A DNA stretch of 64,000 bases, taken from positions 212,670 to 276,669 of the forward strand of contig NZ_CP071636.1 in the NCBI RefSeq assembly GCF_017357385.1, written 5' to 3'. Source of the stretch: Rhizobium sp. NZLR1. GTDB taxonomy: Bacteria > Pseudomonadota > Alphaproteobacteria > Rhizobiales > Rhizobiaceae. The translations under genes were made by a program, and so were the position numbers. Positions 26,453 to 35,266 of this stretch are shown in pieces. Under the pieces are notes generated by a model, which saw only the letters and a list, made by a program, of their open reading frames with translations, was not told the DNA's origin and ran no database searches. Positions within the stretch are counted from its first letter, which is position 1; every line of letters starts with the position of its first letter.

Positions 26453-26788
26453 TCAGGGCTCATCTGGTTGGTATCTCCCATTCCGGCTGTCTTGATCGGT
26501 TGCGCTCAAGGCCTTCACGGTGACAGCCGCAACGACGCCGGTCAGCACGATTCCGGCAAAACCGATCACCAGGGCAAACATCCGAGCCGACAGATGTTTG
26601 GGCGTAAAATCACCATATCCGATGGTAAGGCCGGTCACAAAGGTGAAGTAGAGGGCTTCGTCGATCCTCCAATTCTCGATGCGCCATATTGCCAGGCCAG
26701 AAACGATCATTACCGACACGATGCCGGACAGGATTGGCCAAATGATACGAAGCTGCTGGGCGAGCGCAATGAAGAACAGACGTCTCAT
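26453..26788 (-). CDS. Two-helix potassium channel
   Basis: This is 111 residues from the ATG at 26788; a GTG at 26827 behind AAAGGTGG is an alternative that adds 13 residues. A first membrane helix (IWPILSGIVSVMIVSGLAI) is followed by the pore helix and the K+ selectivity filter TIGYGD (residues 55-60) and a second helix (FALVIGFAGIVLTGVVAAVTV). This is the minimal KcsA-like subunit, expected to work as a tetramer in the inner membrane; no cytoplasmic regulatory domain is attached. It lies downstream of the decarboxylase/antiporter operon on the same strand but is separated from it by a repeat. Confidence 0.9.
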   Translation of the reverse strand: MRRLFFIALAQQLRIIWPILSGIVSVMIVSGLAIWRIENWRIDEALYFTFVTGLTIGYGDFTPKHLSARMFALVIGFAGIVLTGVVAAVTVKALSATDQDSRNGRYQPDEP

Positions 26789-26854
26789 TTGCCTGGCGCC
26801 GGGCTCATCGCCTTTTCCTACTGGCACGATTTCCACCTTTCTGCAGTTCAGCCG

Positions 26855-26943
26855 CGTGTGAGCGGTTTCCGGAGGACATGATGCTATAACTATTAACGTA
26901 GAACAGGATTCAGGCCGACCTGACCTACAACCATCCTGTTCTA
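26855..26943. repeat. Palindrome-bounded intergenic repeat, family B copy 2
   Basis: A leader GTGTGAGCGGTTTCCGGA (26855) is followed by AGAACAGGAT (26900-26909) and its exact reverse complement ATCCTGTTCT (26933-26942), bounding a GCCGACCTGACCTACAA centre. The leader and the core recur at 48929-49025, and the core at 17415-17461. It separates the K+ channel from the Ca2+/H+ antiporter gene and may fold into a stable hairpin in the transcript. Confidence 0.75.
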
Positions 26944-27045
26944 GAGCGTCGTTTGCGCGTCGGGAAAGATGCACGGCGCTGTCGAGCATCGCGGAACCCT
27001 TATCGCACCGCATCGGGCTCGGGCATCATTCCACTGCAGCCGACG

Positions 27046-28140
27046 TCACTGCATTTGCGGGGGCAGGACATACAGCGTTATGGCGAAGATCGAATAGACC
27101 ATCAGCACCAACACGCCGACAAACCATGCCGACCGTCCGCTATTCGTCACGAACATCGCCGTGATGGTCGCAAGGAGGACCATCACCACGACTCCCGGCC
27201 AGAACTGCAGGTTCATCGGCGACGGACCGATCACGTAACTCAGCAAAACCAGGACGGGTGCAACGAACAACGCAATCTGGGAAGCGCTTCCGAGCGCGAT
27301 GCCGACGCTGAGATCGAGCCGGTTCTTACGAGCGCCTGAGAACGCCGAAGCCATTTCGGCGGCCCCGCCAACCAGTGCGACGACGATGAAACCGACGAAG
27401 GCTGGCGTCATTCCGAACGCTTCAGCTGCCTTTTGCACCGATTCGACGAAGATCTCGCTCACCAGCGCGACGAGGACGGTGACGCCAGCAAGCGTGGCAA
27501 GGGCGAGGCCGATCGGCCACGGCATCTCGTCGCTCTCCGCATGCTCTGCTGCGGCGAAAATCTCGCGGTGTGTCCTGAGGCTGAACAAGAGCCCCAGTCC
27601 GTACCCGACAATGAGAAGAACCGACAGGCCGAGACTGAGTTTTTGGGTGACGGCCGACGCCGAGGTGGAGTCCATTTCAGCAACCGCCGAGGGCATCAGA
27701 AGCCCGACGGTGGCGAGAAAGAGAAGGCCGGCTTGAAGACGCGCACTGGCTCGGTTGAACTCCTGGAAGTGGTATTTAAGCCCGCCCAGGAGAAAAGAGG
27801 CGCCCAGCATGAACAGCGTGTTGGTGACGATCGCGCCGGCAATCGACGATTTTACCAACGTATACTCGCCGGCGCGCAGGGCAGCCAGCGCAATGACCAG
27901 CTCGGTGAGATTTCCGAGCGTCGCGTTAAGCAGCCCGCCTGCGGCGTCACCCGTCTTGGCGGCTACGGATTCGGTTGCGTGACTGAGCAACCCGGCCAAC
28001 GGTACGATGGCAAGCACCGACAGGACAAAGAGCGCCGTGTGGGCCTCAGGCATCACCGCCGCAGCAATAAACACCACCGGCACTGCGACCAGCAACCACA
28101 GCATGGGGCTGTCGCGGATCTCTTTCAAAAGGAGGCTCAA
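27046..28140 (-). CDS. CaCA-family Ca2+/H+ antiporter (ChaA/VCX type)
   Basis: This is 364 residues from TTG at 28140, which follows GGGAGCG; a longer frame to 28260 overlaps the upstream gene and is not homologous. Eleven or so membrane helices include two alpha-repeats with the cation-binding acids: GNLTELVIALAALRAGEY with SIAGAIVTNTLFMLGAS, and GGAAEMASAFSGARKN with LSVGIALGSASQIALF. It exports Ca2+ (or Na+/K+) against protons across the inner membrane. It lies 22 bases after the amino-acid-binding protein gene and appears to be the last gene of the decarboxylase operon. Confidence 0.92.
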   Translation of the reverse strand: MSLLLKEIRDSPMLWLLVAVPVVFIAAAVMPEAHTALFVLSVLAIVPLAGLLSHATESVAAKTGDAAGGLLNATLGNLTELVIALAALRAGEYTLVKSSIAGAIVTNTLFMLGASFLLGGLKYHFQEFNRASARLQAGLLFLATVGLLMPSAVAEMDSTSASAVTQKLSLGLSVLLIVGYGLGLLFSLRTHREIFAAAEHAESDEMPWPIGLALATLAGVTVLVALVSEIFVESVQKAAEAFGMTPAFVGFIVVALVGGAAEMASAFSGARKNRLDLSVGIALGSASQIALFVAPVLVLLSYVIGPSPMNLQFWPGVVVMVLLATITAMFVTNSGRSAWFVGVLVLMVYSIFAITLYVLPPQMQ

Positions 28141-28162
28141 CCGTTCGCTCCCTTGGGTGGTG

Positions 28163-29089
28163 TTATTCCGGCAAAGCCGTCTGTTGGAAGAAGGTGACTG
28201 TCGCCTCATCCGGCGGACCGAACCATGTTGCAAACAATGTGCGGAAATCCTTCGCCGCATAGGCTTGGCTCAATGCTCGATCGACCGTTAGCCGGAAGTC
28301 CTCGTCTGTTCGCGCCAGTTCAAGACCGAGCGGCTCATAGGTAAAATGTCGTTTTAAAACAATCAGATCGCCAGAATTATCACTGCGCGCCGCGGCGTCC
28401 ATCAGAAGCGGCATGTCTCCGAAAAAGACAGCTGATTGGCTGTCCAGGACGCGCTCGATCCCTTTCTGGAAGTTGTCGACGGATGTCGCCGTCGCGGCGA
28501 GCTGGAAGGTCTTGATCCTGTCCGACAGCCAACGCTCGCTTGTCGTGCCCGCTACGGACGAGAAGGTCTTATGCTCGAGTATCGTGCGCGCGGGCGAGCC
28601 TCGCCATACAGGCCGGTTCGTCGGTTCGCCATACTCTAGCACCTCCCGCAAAGCCAACGGGGCGCTGGCGCTGACCACGGCCCCGGTGCCGCTCGGAAAG
28701 ATTGGGATTGAGAATGAGACCTTTTGCCTGCGGCTGAGGGTGACCGGCTCTGCGCCACAGACGAGGTCCACCACGCCATCCGTAACAGCATTCGCCCGCG
28801 CGTCGGCGCTCAGAGATACCCACTCCACATCGAGCCGCGACAGTTTCAGTTCGGCTTTCACACTGTCAGCAACCTTGTTGCAAAGGGCAACCGCATAGCC
28901 GTCGGGTGCTCCATTGTCCGTCTTGAACGAAAACGGCCTCGCATCGGGCTCGTAGCCCAATTTCAACGAACTGCTTGCGCGGACACGGTCCAGCGTCTGA
29001 GCGACAGCGGGCGCTAAACCCACCGACGACAGCGCCACTATGAAGATGGAGGCGCCCGTTGCGATCCATCGACCTTTGCTGATAGGCAT
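28163..29089 (-). CDS. Periplasmic amino-acid-binding protein (SBP family 3), orphan
   Basis: This is 308 residues from the ATG at 29089 behind AGAGGAAAAACC. A signal peptide (ATGASIFIVALSSVGLAPAVA) precedes a family-3 binding protein: LKLGYEPDARPFSFKTDNGAPDGYAVALCN, WVSLSADARANAVTDGVVDLVCG, and GLELARTDEDFRLTVDRALS. It resembles glutamate/aspartate-type GltI proteins. No permease or ATPase is nearby. It begins 16 bases after the PotE-like antiporter gene and is followed by the Ca2+/H+ antiporter, so it may deliver ligand to a distant permease or act as a sensor (inference). Confidence 0.88.
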   Translation of the reverse strand: MPISKGRWIATGASIFIVALSSVGLAPAVAQTLDRVRASSSLKLGYEPDARPFSFKTDNGAPDGYAVALCNKVADSVKAELKLSRLDVEWVSLSADARANAVTDGVVDLVCGAEPVTLSRRQKVSFSIPIFPSGTGAVVSASAPLALREVLEYGEPTNRPVWRGSPARTILEHKTFSSVAGTTSERWLSDRIKTFQLAATATSVDNFQKGIERVLDSQSAVFFGDMPLLMDAAARSDNSGDLIVLKRHFTYEPLGLELARTDEDFRLTVDRALSQAYAAKDFRTLFATWFGPPDEATVTFFQQTALPE

Positions 29090-29105
29090 GGTTTTTCCTC
29101 TCCCG

Positions 29106-30461
29106 CTACTCGGACGGCACACGGCTCACGCCGACGGCGAAGCGCGGTGCGATCAGGCCGTAGATAATGAAGCTGATCCCTGTCACCAGCATTCCCCCCA
29201 TCACCGCATCCTTGCCGGAAGCATAGATTGCGAAGACGCTGTAAAGCATGCCGATCATGCAGATGACGGCGTTCAGCCGGTATTTCGCAGGCGGCACCCG
29301 CGCCGCCTTCATGATGACGAACAGTGCCGACAGTGAGATGATATAGGGCAGCACATTCGTCACGACCGCGAGGTTGACCAATGCGGAGAACTGCTCGCTG
29401 AGCGTCGGAGAAATGGTCATCAGGGCAAGGCATGTCTGCACGATGCCAAGGATGATCATCCCCTTCACCGGCGCGCCCATCTCGTTGACGTGCGAGAATA
29501 TGGCGGGGAACATTCTCCCCTCGGCGGCGGTGCGCGCGGTCTGCGCTATCGTGAATTGCCAGCCCAAAAGCGAACCAAGACAGGCAAGGACTGCAAGCGC
29601 CATGATGATCGAGCCGATCATCGGGTTGAACATCTTGGCATAGGCCAGCGCGAACGGACCGGTTGAGGCTGCGAGTTCCGGGTTCGGCACGATGCCCTGG
29701 ATGACTGTGGTCGACAGGATATAGATGACGGCTGCGCCAAGCGTGCCGAACATGCAGGCAAGGGGCACATCACGCTTCGGGTTTTCGACGGCATCCGAAT
29801 TCTGCGCTGCCGATTCCATGCCGAGGAAAGCCCAGAGCGTCAGCGAGATGCTCGAGCCCATTCCCTGGCCGAGGCTCAATCCCTTCGGGTTCCAGGCCTC
29901 GGCAAAGGTGCTCGAACTGAACCAGAGCCATCCGATGATCGAAAGCAGCCCGACCGGGATGATCACGCCCCAAACGGTGATTGCGCCGATACGCCCGGTG
30001 ATGCGCGGTCCGCCGAAATTTGCCGCCGTCGTCAGCCAGAGCAGAACGATCAATGCCAGACAGGTCATGATCGGCGTCGAGGTCAATACGGGAAAGAAGC
30101 CCGCGAGATAACCGACCGCAGAGATGCCAATCGCGACATTGCCGATGGCAAGCGACAGAAAATACAGAAAGAATACCAGGAAAAAGCCATCCTTCCCGTA
30201 GGCGTCCTCGGCGTAGGCCGACATTCCCCCCGGGCGCTGGTTGAAGATACCGGCCTGGGCGAACCCCCAGGCGATAGCCATTGAGCCGATGGCAGTCACG
30301 AGCCAGGAAAGCAGCGAGATGGCGCCGACCTGCGCCATGTTTGCAGGCAGCATGATGATGCCGGATCCCATCATGTTGACGGCGACGATGAAGGTGAGCT
30401 GAACCAGGTTCATCTTCTTAGCGGCCGTCTCGGTCGCAAGATGCATTGTGTTCTCGGTCAT
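29106..30461 (-). CDS. potE: PotE-type putrescine/ornithine (or agmatine/arginine) antiporter
   Basis: This is a 451-residue APC-family transporter with 12 membrane helices. Key pieces are VNMMGSGIIMLPANMAQVGAI (helix 1, substrate site GSG), SAYAEDAYGKDGFF, SLTLWAFLGMESAAQNSDAVENPKRDVP and GWQFTIAQTARTAAEGRMFP, which match PotE/AdiC-group antiporters. Its ATG overlaps the decarboxylase stop (ATGA). A decarboxylase plus antiporter pair exchanges external amino acid for internal amine, consuming a cytoplasmic proton per cycle (established for SpeF-PotE and AdiA-AdiC). Ornithine versus arginine/lysine preference is unproven here. Confidence 0.9.
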   Translation of the reverse strand: MTENTMHLATETAAKKMNLVQLTFIVAVNMMGSGIIMLPANMAQVGAISLLSWLVTAIGSMAIAWGFAQAGIFNQRPGGMSAYAEDAYGKDGFFLVFFLYFLSLAIGNVAIGISAVGYLAGFFPVLTSTPIMTCLALIVLLWLTTAANFGGPRITGRIGAITVWGVIIPVGLLSIIGWLWFSSSTFAEAWNPKGLSLGQGMGSSISLTLWAFLGMESAAQNSDAVENPKRDVPLACMFGTLGAAVIYILSTTVIQGIVPNPELAASTGPFALAYAKMFNPMIGSIIMALAVLACLGSLLGWQFTIAQTARTAAEGRMFPAIFSHVNEMGAPVKGMIILGIVQTCLALMTISPTLSEQFSALVNLAVVTNVLPYIISLSALFVIMKAARVPPAKYRLNAVICMIGMLYSVFAIYASGKDAVMGGMLVTGISFIIYGLIAPRFAVGVSRVPSE

Positions 30462-32845
30462 GATGAGATCCTCTCGCCCCCCTGCTCGCGCACGACGTAG
30501 GTGTAGAACTTGATCCGGCCATCGATCCGTTCCTGGAACACGCCCTGGACTTCGTAGTTGAAGCCGGGGAAGCGGTTGAAGGATTCTTCGAAAGCCAGGA
30601 AATAGTCACGCATTGGGCGCGCCCTGTCGTCCCAGCGTTCGCCGGGGACGATCACGCCGATACCTGGCGGATAGATCAGCGCCAGGGTTGCGGAGATGCG
30701 ATTGGCAGCCTCCGTCAGCGGCACGTAATCGACGTTGTTGGCCACCAGCGCTTCGTAGGCCTGCTTCGGAGCAATTGCCGGTTCGGGGAAACTTTCCGAG
30801 CGGAAGCAGAGGCGTTGCAGCTCCTTGACACCGGCCTCACGATAGAAGCTGTGCATTTCGCGGCAAATCTGCCGGACCGTGTAGCCGGCATAGCGCTGGC
30901 GATTGGCGGCAAACACCGTGGGCAGCACTTCCTGCAGCGGCGCATCACGATCCCACAGGTTCTTGAACTTGACCAGCTTGGCGACAAGGGTGTTCAGCTT
31001 GCTCTCATCCTCGGCCGGCGTCAGCAGGAAGAGAAGACTGTTCAGGTCGCATTTTTCAGGCACGATCCGCTGCTCGCGCAGATAGTTGGCGACAACCGTC
31101 GCCGGAATGCCGAACTCGCGATACTCGCCGGTCTTCCGATCGATGCCGGGCGTCAGCAGCGTAAGCTTGTTGGGATCAACCATGGTATAGCCGGGCGCAT
31201 ATCCGGCATAACCGTGCCACTTTGCCTGCGGATCGAAACGCCAGCATTGCTGCTCGCGCTTGAGCACGTCTGTTGGGACATCCTCCCACCGTACATCTTC
31301 GAGATCGTTTGTGTGTTTTGAACCGGAAACACTGACCTTGTCCGGCACGAAGGGATCGAAGAACCACTGTTCCTCAGTGCCGGCGGCGTTGGACTCGTAG
31401 TGCTGAACGAAGCCGCGCAGCTTCTTGCGCACCTCGATCCCCAGCTCGATGCAGCGGTCCCACAGCATCTCGCCGGCTTTGCCTTCATGAACCTTGGCGT
31501 TGACATCCAGCGAGGCGAAGAGCGGATAGAATGGAGAGGTCGAAACGTGCATCAGCAGCGACTCGTTGAACCGCTTGTGCTCGACGAACCGCCGCTGGCC
31601 GCTGATATGTTCGTCCCGCTTGTGGATTTGCGAGGCCTGTGAGAAGCCCGCCCCCTGTTTGTGCACGGATTGGGTGGAAAACAGACCCGGCATGTCCGCA
31701 TGAAGATCCTCGAGCCGCATCGGGCTGTGTCCCTCGAAGAGCGGATGAAAGGCATTGTAGCCGATCCAGGCTTCGTCCCAGAGCACGTAGTCGCAGAGGT
31801 GGCCGATCTTCTTCATCACCTCCCGCACGTTGTAGATCGTGCCATCATAGGTCGCGAGCTGGATGCAGGCCAGCCGGAAGGGCCTTTCAGCGTTCGCCCG
31901 GCCTTTGTCGCTGACGAGAGGATGCTCCTCGATCTTTTGCCGGAGCCATTTCTCGTCCCAGGCGGCCCAGTCGACCGCCCCGATCATGCCGAAAGCATTG
32001 CGGGCCGTCGGCAGATAGATCGGGATCGCACCCGCCTGCACCAGAGCGCCCTGGTGGAGGGACTTGTGATTGTTGCGGTCAAAGAGCACGAGATCGCCGC
32101 TGCGCAGCACCGCATTGGCGACGACCTTGTTAGAGGTGCTGGTTCCATTCAAGATGAAATATGTGCGGTCGGCGCCGAAGATGCGCGCCGCCTGCTTCTG
32201 GGCTTCCACGGCAGGCCCCTCGTGGATCAAAAGGTCGCCAAGATCGACGTCCGCATTGCAGAGATCGTTGCGGAAAATGCTTTCGCCCAGATATTTGAAG
32301 AACAGTTGCCCGGCAGGTGACTTGCGATAGAACTGGCCGCCTTGATGACCCGGGCAGTCGAAAGCGATATTTGCCTCACCATCATAAGCCATCATGCCGC
32401 CAAAAAACGGGGGCAACAGCGTTTTGCCGTAGTTGACCGCGCTGGAAATGATCTGCTTGGCATAGAAGGCAGGCGTCTGCTGTCCGAGATAGACGAAGCC
32501 TTCCACCTCGCCAGCCATTTCGACCACATCCATATCCGCAACGGTCAGCGTATCCGCCATGGCCCAGATCGGCGTAGCGAAGCCGATATCCCTGACGGAG
32601 CGGAGGAAGCTGCGCGCGGCCGGCAGCCAGCCGCCCTCGACCGAGCCGATATAGGCGCCGACGGCTGCATCTTCGGACACGTCGGCAGAGTAGCCGTCGC
32701 GCAGTTCCACTTCGAAACCCTCGGCGGCAATCTGCGCCAGCAGCTCCACAGCCTGCGGATTATCGCGATCGACGACGGCCACGATCTTCAGCATTTTGTG
32801 AAACGGTATGGCGACCGTCGGAGACTTCACATCTCGCGGGATCAT
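30458..32845 (-). CDS. PLP-dependent Orn/Lys/Arg decarboxylase (copy 2 of pair)
   Basis: This is 795 residues, the full length of prokaryotic fold-I inducible decarboxylases. The ATG at 32845 overlaps the stop of the upstream decarboxylase (ATGA) and follows AAGGGGCG. The N-terminal wing/receiver-like domain (LKIVAVVDRDNPQAVELL) precedes the PLP core with ILNGTSTSNKVV, LFDRNNHKSLHQGAL, LWDEAWIGYNAFHP and the Schiff-base lysine in STQSVHKQGAGFSQ (Lys396). It is directly coupled to the PotE antiporter, so ornithine or lysine decarboxylation is likely; which amino acid is used is not decidable from the sequence. Confidence 0.93.
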   Translation of the reverse strand: MIPRDVKSPTVAIPFHKMLKIVAVVDRDNPQAVELLAQIAAEGFEVELRDGYSADVSEDAAVGAYIGSVEGGWLPAARSFLRSVRDIGFATPIWAMADTLTVADMDVVEMAGEVEGFVYLGQQTPAFYAKQIISSAVNYGKTLLPPFFGGMMAYDGEANIAFDCPGHQGGQFYRKSPAGQLFFKYLGESIFRNDLCNADVDLGDLLIHEGPAVEAQKQAARIFGADRTYFILNGTSTSNKVVANAVLRSGDLVLFDRNNHKSLHQGALVQAGAIPIYLPTARNAFGMIGAVDWAAWDEKWLRQKIEEHPLVSDKGRANAERPFRLACIQLATYDGTIYNVREVMKKIGHLCDYVLWDEAWIGYNAFHPLFEGHSPMRLEDLHADMPGLFSTQSVHKQGAGFSQASQIHKRDEHISGQRRFVEHKRFNESLLMHVSTSPFYPLFASLDVNAKVHEGKAGEMLWDRCIELGIEVRKKLRGFVQHYESNAAGTEEQWFFDPFVPDKVSVSGSKHTNDLEDVRWEDVPTDVLKREQQCWRFDPQAKWHGYAGYAPGYTMVDPNKLTLLTPGIDRKTGEYREFGIPATVVANYLREQRIVPEKCDLNSLLFLLTPAEDESKLNTLVAKLVKFKNLWDRDAPLQEVLPTVFAANRQRYAGYTVRQICREMHSFYREAGVKELQRLCFRSESFPEPAIAPKQAYEALVANNVDYVPLTEAANRISATLALIYPPGIGVIVPGERWDDRARPMRDYFLAFEESFNRFPGFNYEVQGVFQERIDGRIKFYTYVVREQGGERISS

Positions 32846-35103
32846 TCTTGCGCCCCTTCTGCAATGCAATCGATCAGGTAGCGGCGTCCGCCATCGCCTG
32901 GAGCGAAGCGAAGACCATGGATATCCGTCTCGAAACCTGGGAACTTGCTGTCGAAATCCCGGGCATACAGCAGATAATCTTGAATGGACTTCGTGGATGG
33001 GGTGATCCGCTCGCCGGGCATGATCAGCGGAATTCCCGGCGGATAGGGAACGATCATCACGGCGAGGATGCGGTCCATGAGATCGTCGATCTCGATGCTC
33101 TCGATCTTCCCCTTGACCAGCCGGTCATAGGCATCGGCAGGACGTAGCGCCATTTCCGGCAGGACCGTGTACATGTCGCGCTGGGCCTTCGGCACGTCGT
33201 CCTTGCGATAGGTCGCATGGATGTTTTCGCAGAGATCTCGCAACCCCATGCCCGCATAGGCCTCCGGATGGGCTGCGGCGAGTGCCGGCAGCACGCGCGT
33301 CAGCGGCGCATTGGCGTCGTAGAGGTCCTTGAAATTGATGAGCTCGGTGACAAGCGTACTCCATTTGCCGCGCGTAATCCCCATTGAGAAGAGAATGAGG
33401 AAGGAATAGAGCCCGGTCTTCTCGATCTCGATGCGACGGGAGGAGAGGAATTTCGTGATGACCGCGGCGGGAATGCCGTGTTCTTGCATCATGCCGTTTG
33501 CGGACAAGCCCGGCGAAAGGATGGTGACTTTAATCGGGTCGACCATGACATGATTTTCGGCAAGGTCCGCGAACCCGTGCCAGGCCTCACCCGGCTTGAG
33601 GACCCAGTCGGCATGAGTGTCGCTAGGCGTCTCGTCGGCAATCGTCGGCTCCCACACATCGAACCACCAGCTTGCTTCCGTCTGTTTTCTGACAGCGTTC
33701 ATCGCCCGACGGAAGCTGATCGCTTCGTCGATCATTTCCTGAACGAGCGCACGCCCTGCCGGCTGCTCCATCATCGCAGCCGCGACGTCGCAGGAGGCAA
33801 TGATGCCGTATTGCGGCGAGGTCGAGGTGTGCATCATGAAGGCTTCGTTGAAGCGCGTAATGTCCAGACGCTTGGTGGCGGCATGCTGGATGTGGATCAT
33901 GGATGCCTGCGAGAATGCAGCCAGAAGCTTGTGCGTCGAATGCGTGGCAAAGGTGATCGCGGTTTTGGATCGCGCCGGCTTCGTCGACGAGATTCCGTGA
34001 AAACCATCGTAGAATTCATGGAAGTTGGCATAGGCATACCAAGCCTCGTCGAAGTGCAGCACCTCGACGGCGTCGCCCAATACCTCTTTGATGGCGTCGA
34101 CATTGTAGCAGAGCCCGTCATAGGTCGAGTTGGTGATCACCATCAGCCGGACCTTGCCGCTGGTCTGCCCGGCAAAGGGGCTTGCGGCAATCTTTTGGGC
34201 GATTGATTCCGGCTTAAACTGGTCCTTCGAGATCGGGCCGATGATACCGAGCCCATTGCGCGACGGCGTCATATAGATTGGCGTCGCGCCCGTCATGATC
34301 AGAGAATGCAGAATAGACTTGTGGCAGTTGCGATCGCACAGCACGAGATCGCCACGTCCCACCATGCCGTGCCAGATGATCTTGTTGGCTGTCGAGGTAC
34401 CGCCGACGACAAACATGGTCTCGTCCGTGCCGAAAATACGCGCCGCATTGCGCTCACCCTCGGCGATCGGTCCGACATGATCGAGAAGCGATCCGACACT
34501 GCCGACCGATACGGAGATATCGGAACGAAGCGTGTTTTCGCCGAAGAAGGTGTAAAAGAGCTGGCCAACCGGGCTCTTGCGGAAAGCGACGCCACCCCCG
34601 TGGCCAGGTGTGTGCCAGGAATAAGCGCCCTCGAGTGTATAAGCCATCAACGCCTTGAACATCGGCGGCGGCAGCCGGTCGAGGTAGTTCCGCGCAGCCT
34701 GCGCTATGGCGCGCGCCATGAATTCCGCTGAATCTTCGAACAGCCGGAAGAAGGCATTGGTGTGGCGCAGCACGGTAGCCGGGACGTCTTCCGCAGTCGT
34801 GCTGTCGCCGAAGAGGAAGATCGGCAGGCGGTCGTTCCTCTGCCGCTTTGCGGTCAGAACCTCTTCCAGCACCTGCCAGCGCGTAGTCTTGTCCTCGGAG
34901 CCGTCGACGGAAATCAACCAGCAGGATTCGGTGTTGAAGATCTGAACGAGCCGGCGCGCATCCTCATAAGACACGCCGGAGACGATCCGGAAGCCTTCTT
35001 TTTCGATCGCGGCCGCCAGATCACGCATGCCGCGTCCGGCTGCGTTCTTGCCATCAAAATCCTCGTCGATAACGGCTATCGGAAATGCCATCTGGAATTC
35101 CAT
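32842..35103 (-). CDS. PLP-dependent Orn/Lys/Arg decarboxylase (copy 1 of pair)
   Basis: This is 753 residues from ATG at 35103, chosen for the strong GGAGG five bases upstream; an upstream frame to 35145 lacks one. It has the same architecture as its neighbour but is clearly divergent: wing domain (FPIAVIDEDFDGKNAAGRG), VGGTSTANKIIWHGMV, LCDRNCHKSILHSLI, HFDEAWYAYANFHEFY and the PLP lysine in ATHSTHKLLAAFSQ. Tandem decarboxylases of this type suggest two substrates (for example arginine and ornithine). It is the first gene of a minus-strand operon and has a perfect FNR/FixK box about 100 bases upstream. Confidence 0.93.
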   Translation of the reverse strand: MEFQMAFPIAVIDEDFDGKNAAGRGMRDLAAAIEKEGFRIVSGVSYEDARRLVQIFNTESCWLISVDGSEDKTTRWQVLEEVLTAKRQRNDRLPIFLFGDSTTAEDVPATVLRHTNAFFRLFEDSAEFMARAIAQAARNYLDRLPPPMFKALMAYTLEGAYSWHTPGHGGGVAFRKSPVGQLFYTFFGENTLRSDISVSVGSVGSLLDHVGPIAEGERNAARIFGTDETMFVVGGTSTANKIIWHGMVGRGDLVLCDRNCHKSILHSLIMTGATPIYMTPSRNGLGIIGPISKDQFKPESIAQKIAASPFAGQTSGKVRLMVITNSTYDGLCYNVDAIKEVLGDAVEVLHFDEAWYAYANFHEFYDGFHGISSTKPARSKTAITFATHSTHKLLAAFSQASMIHIQHAATKRLDITRFNEAFMMHTSTSPQYGIIASCDVAAAMMEQPAGRALVQEMIDEAISFRRAMNAVRKQTEASWWFDVWEPTIADETPSDTHADWVLKPGEAWHGFADLAENHVMVDPIKVTILSPGLSANGMMQEHGIPAAVITKFLSSRRIEIEKTGLYSFLILFSMGITRGKWSTLVTELINFKDLYDANAPLTRVLPALAAAHPEAYAGMGLRDLCENIHATYRKDDVPKAQRDMYTVLPEMALRPADAYDRLVKGKIESIEIDDLMDRILAVMIVPYPPGIPLIMPGERITPSTKSIQDYLLYARDFDSKFPGFETDIHGLRFAPGDGGRRYLIDCIAEGAQE

Positions 35104-35200
35104 GCATTCCTCCAGAAACCGGGGGTCAAAGACTGTGGCCGCCATGCAGCGGCGTGCATCTCAGTTTGGAGGATCGTACATGACGCGTGGAGCAGCGTCG

Positions 35201-35214
35201 TTGATTGCAATCAA
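35201..35214. promoter_or_regulatory. Perfect FNR/FixK box (anaerobox)
   Basis: TTGATTGCAATCAA at 35201-35214 matches the consensus TTGAT-N4-ATCAA in all ten defined positions and is a perfect palindrome. Its centre is 104 bases upstream of the first decarboxylase start codon, suitable for activation with a transcription start about 60 bases before the ATG. A random match is expected about 0.06 times in 64 kb. Confidence 0.85.
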
Positions 35215-35266
35215 CGTGAAGCGAAGCATTTCGATATCAGCAGGGAGCGACAATGCCTGACAACGG

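Noticed and set aside
27433..28197. 254-codon plus-strand open frame
   Set aside because: Antisense shadow of the Ca2+/H+ antiporter, rich in Arg/Gln/Gly, no family motif.
31661..34206. Long plus-strand open frames over the decarboxylase genes
   Set aside because: Antisense to two full-length PLP decarboxylases with intact active sites; high-GC codon structure explains the frames.
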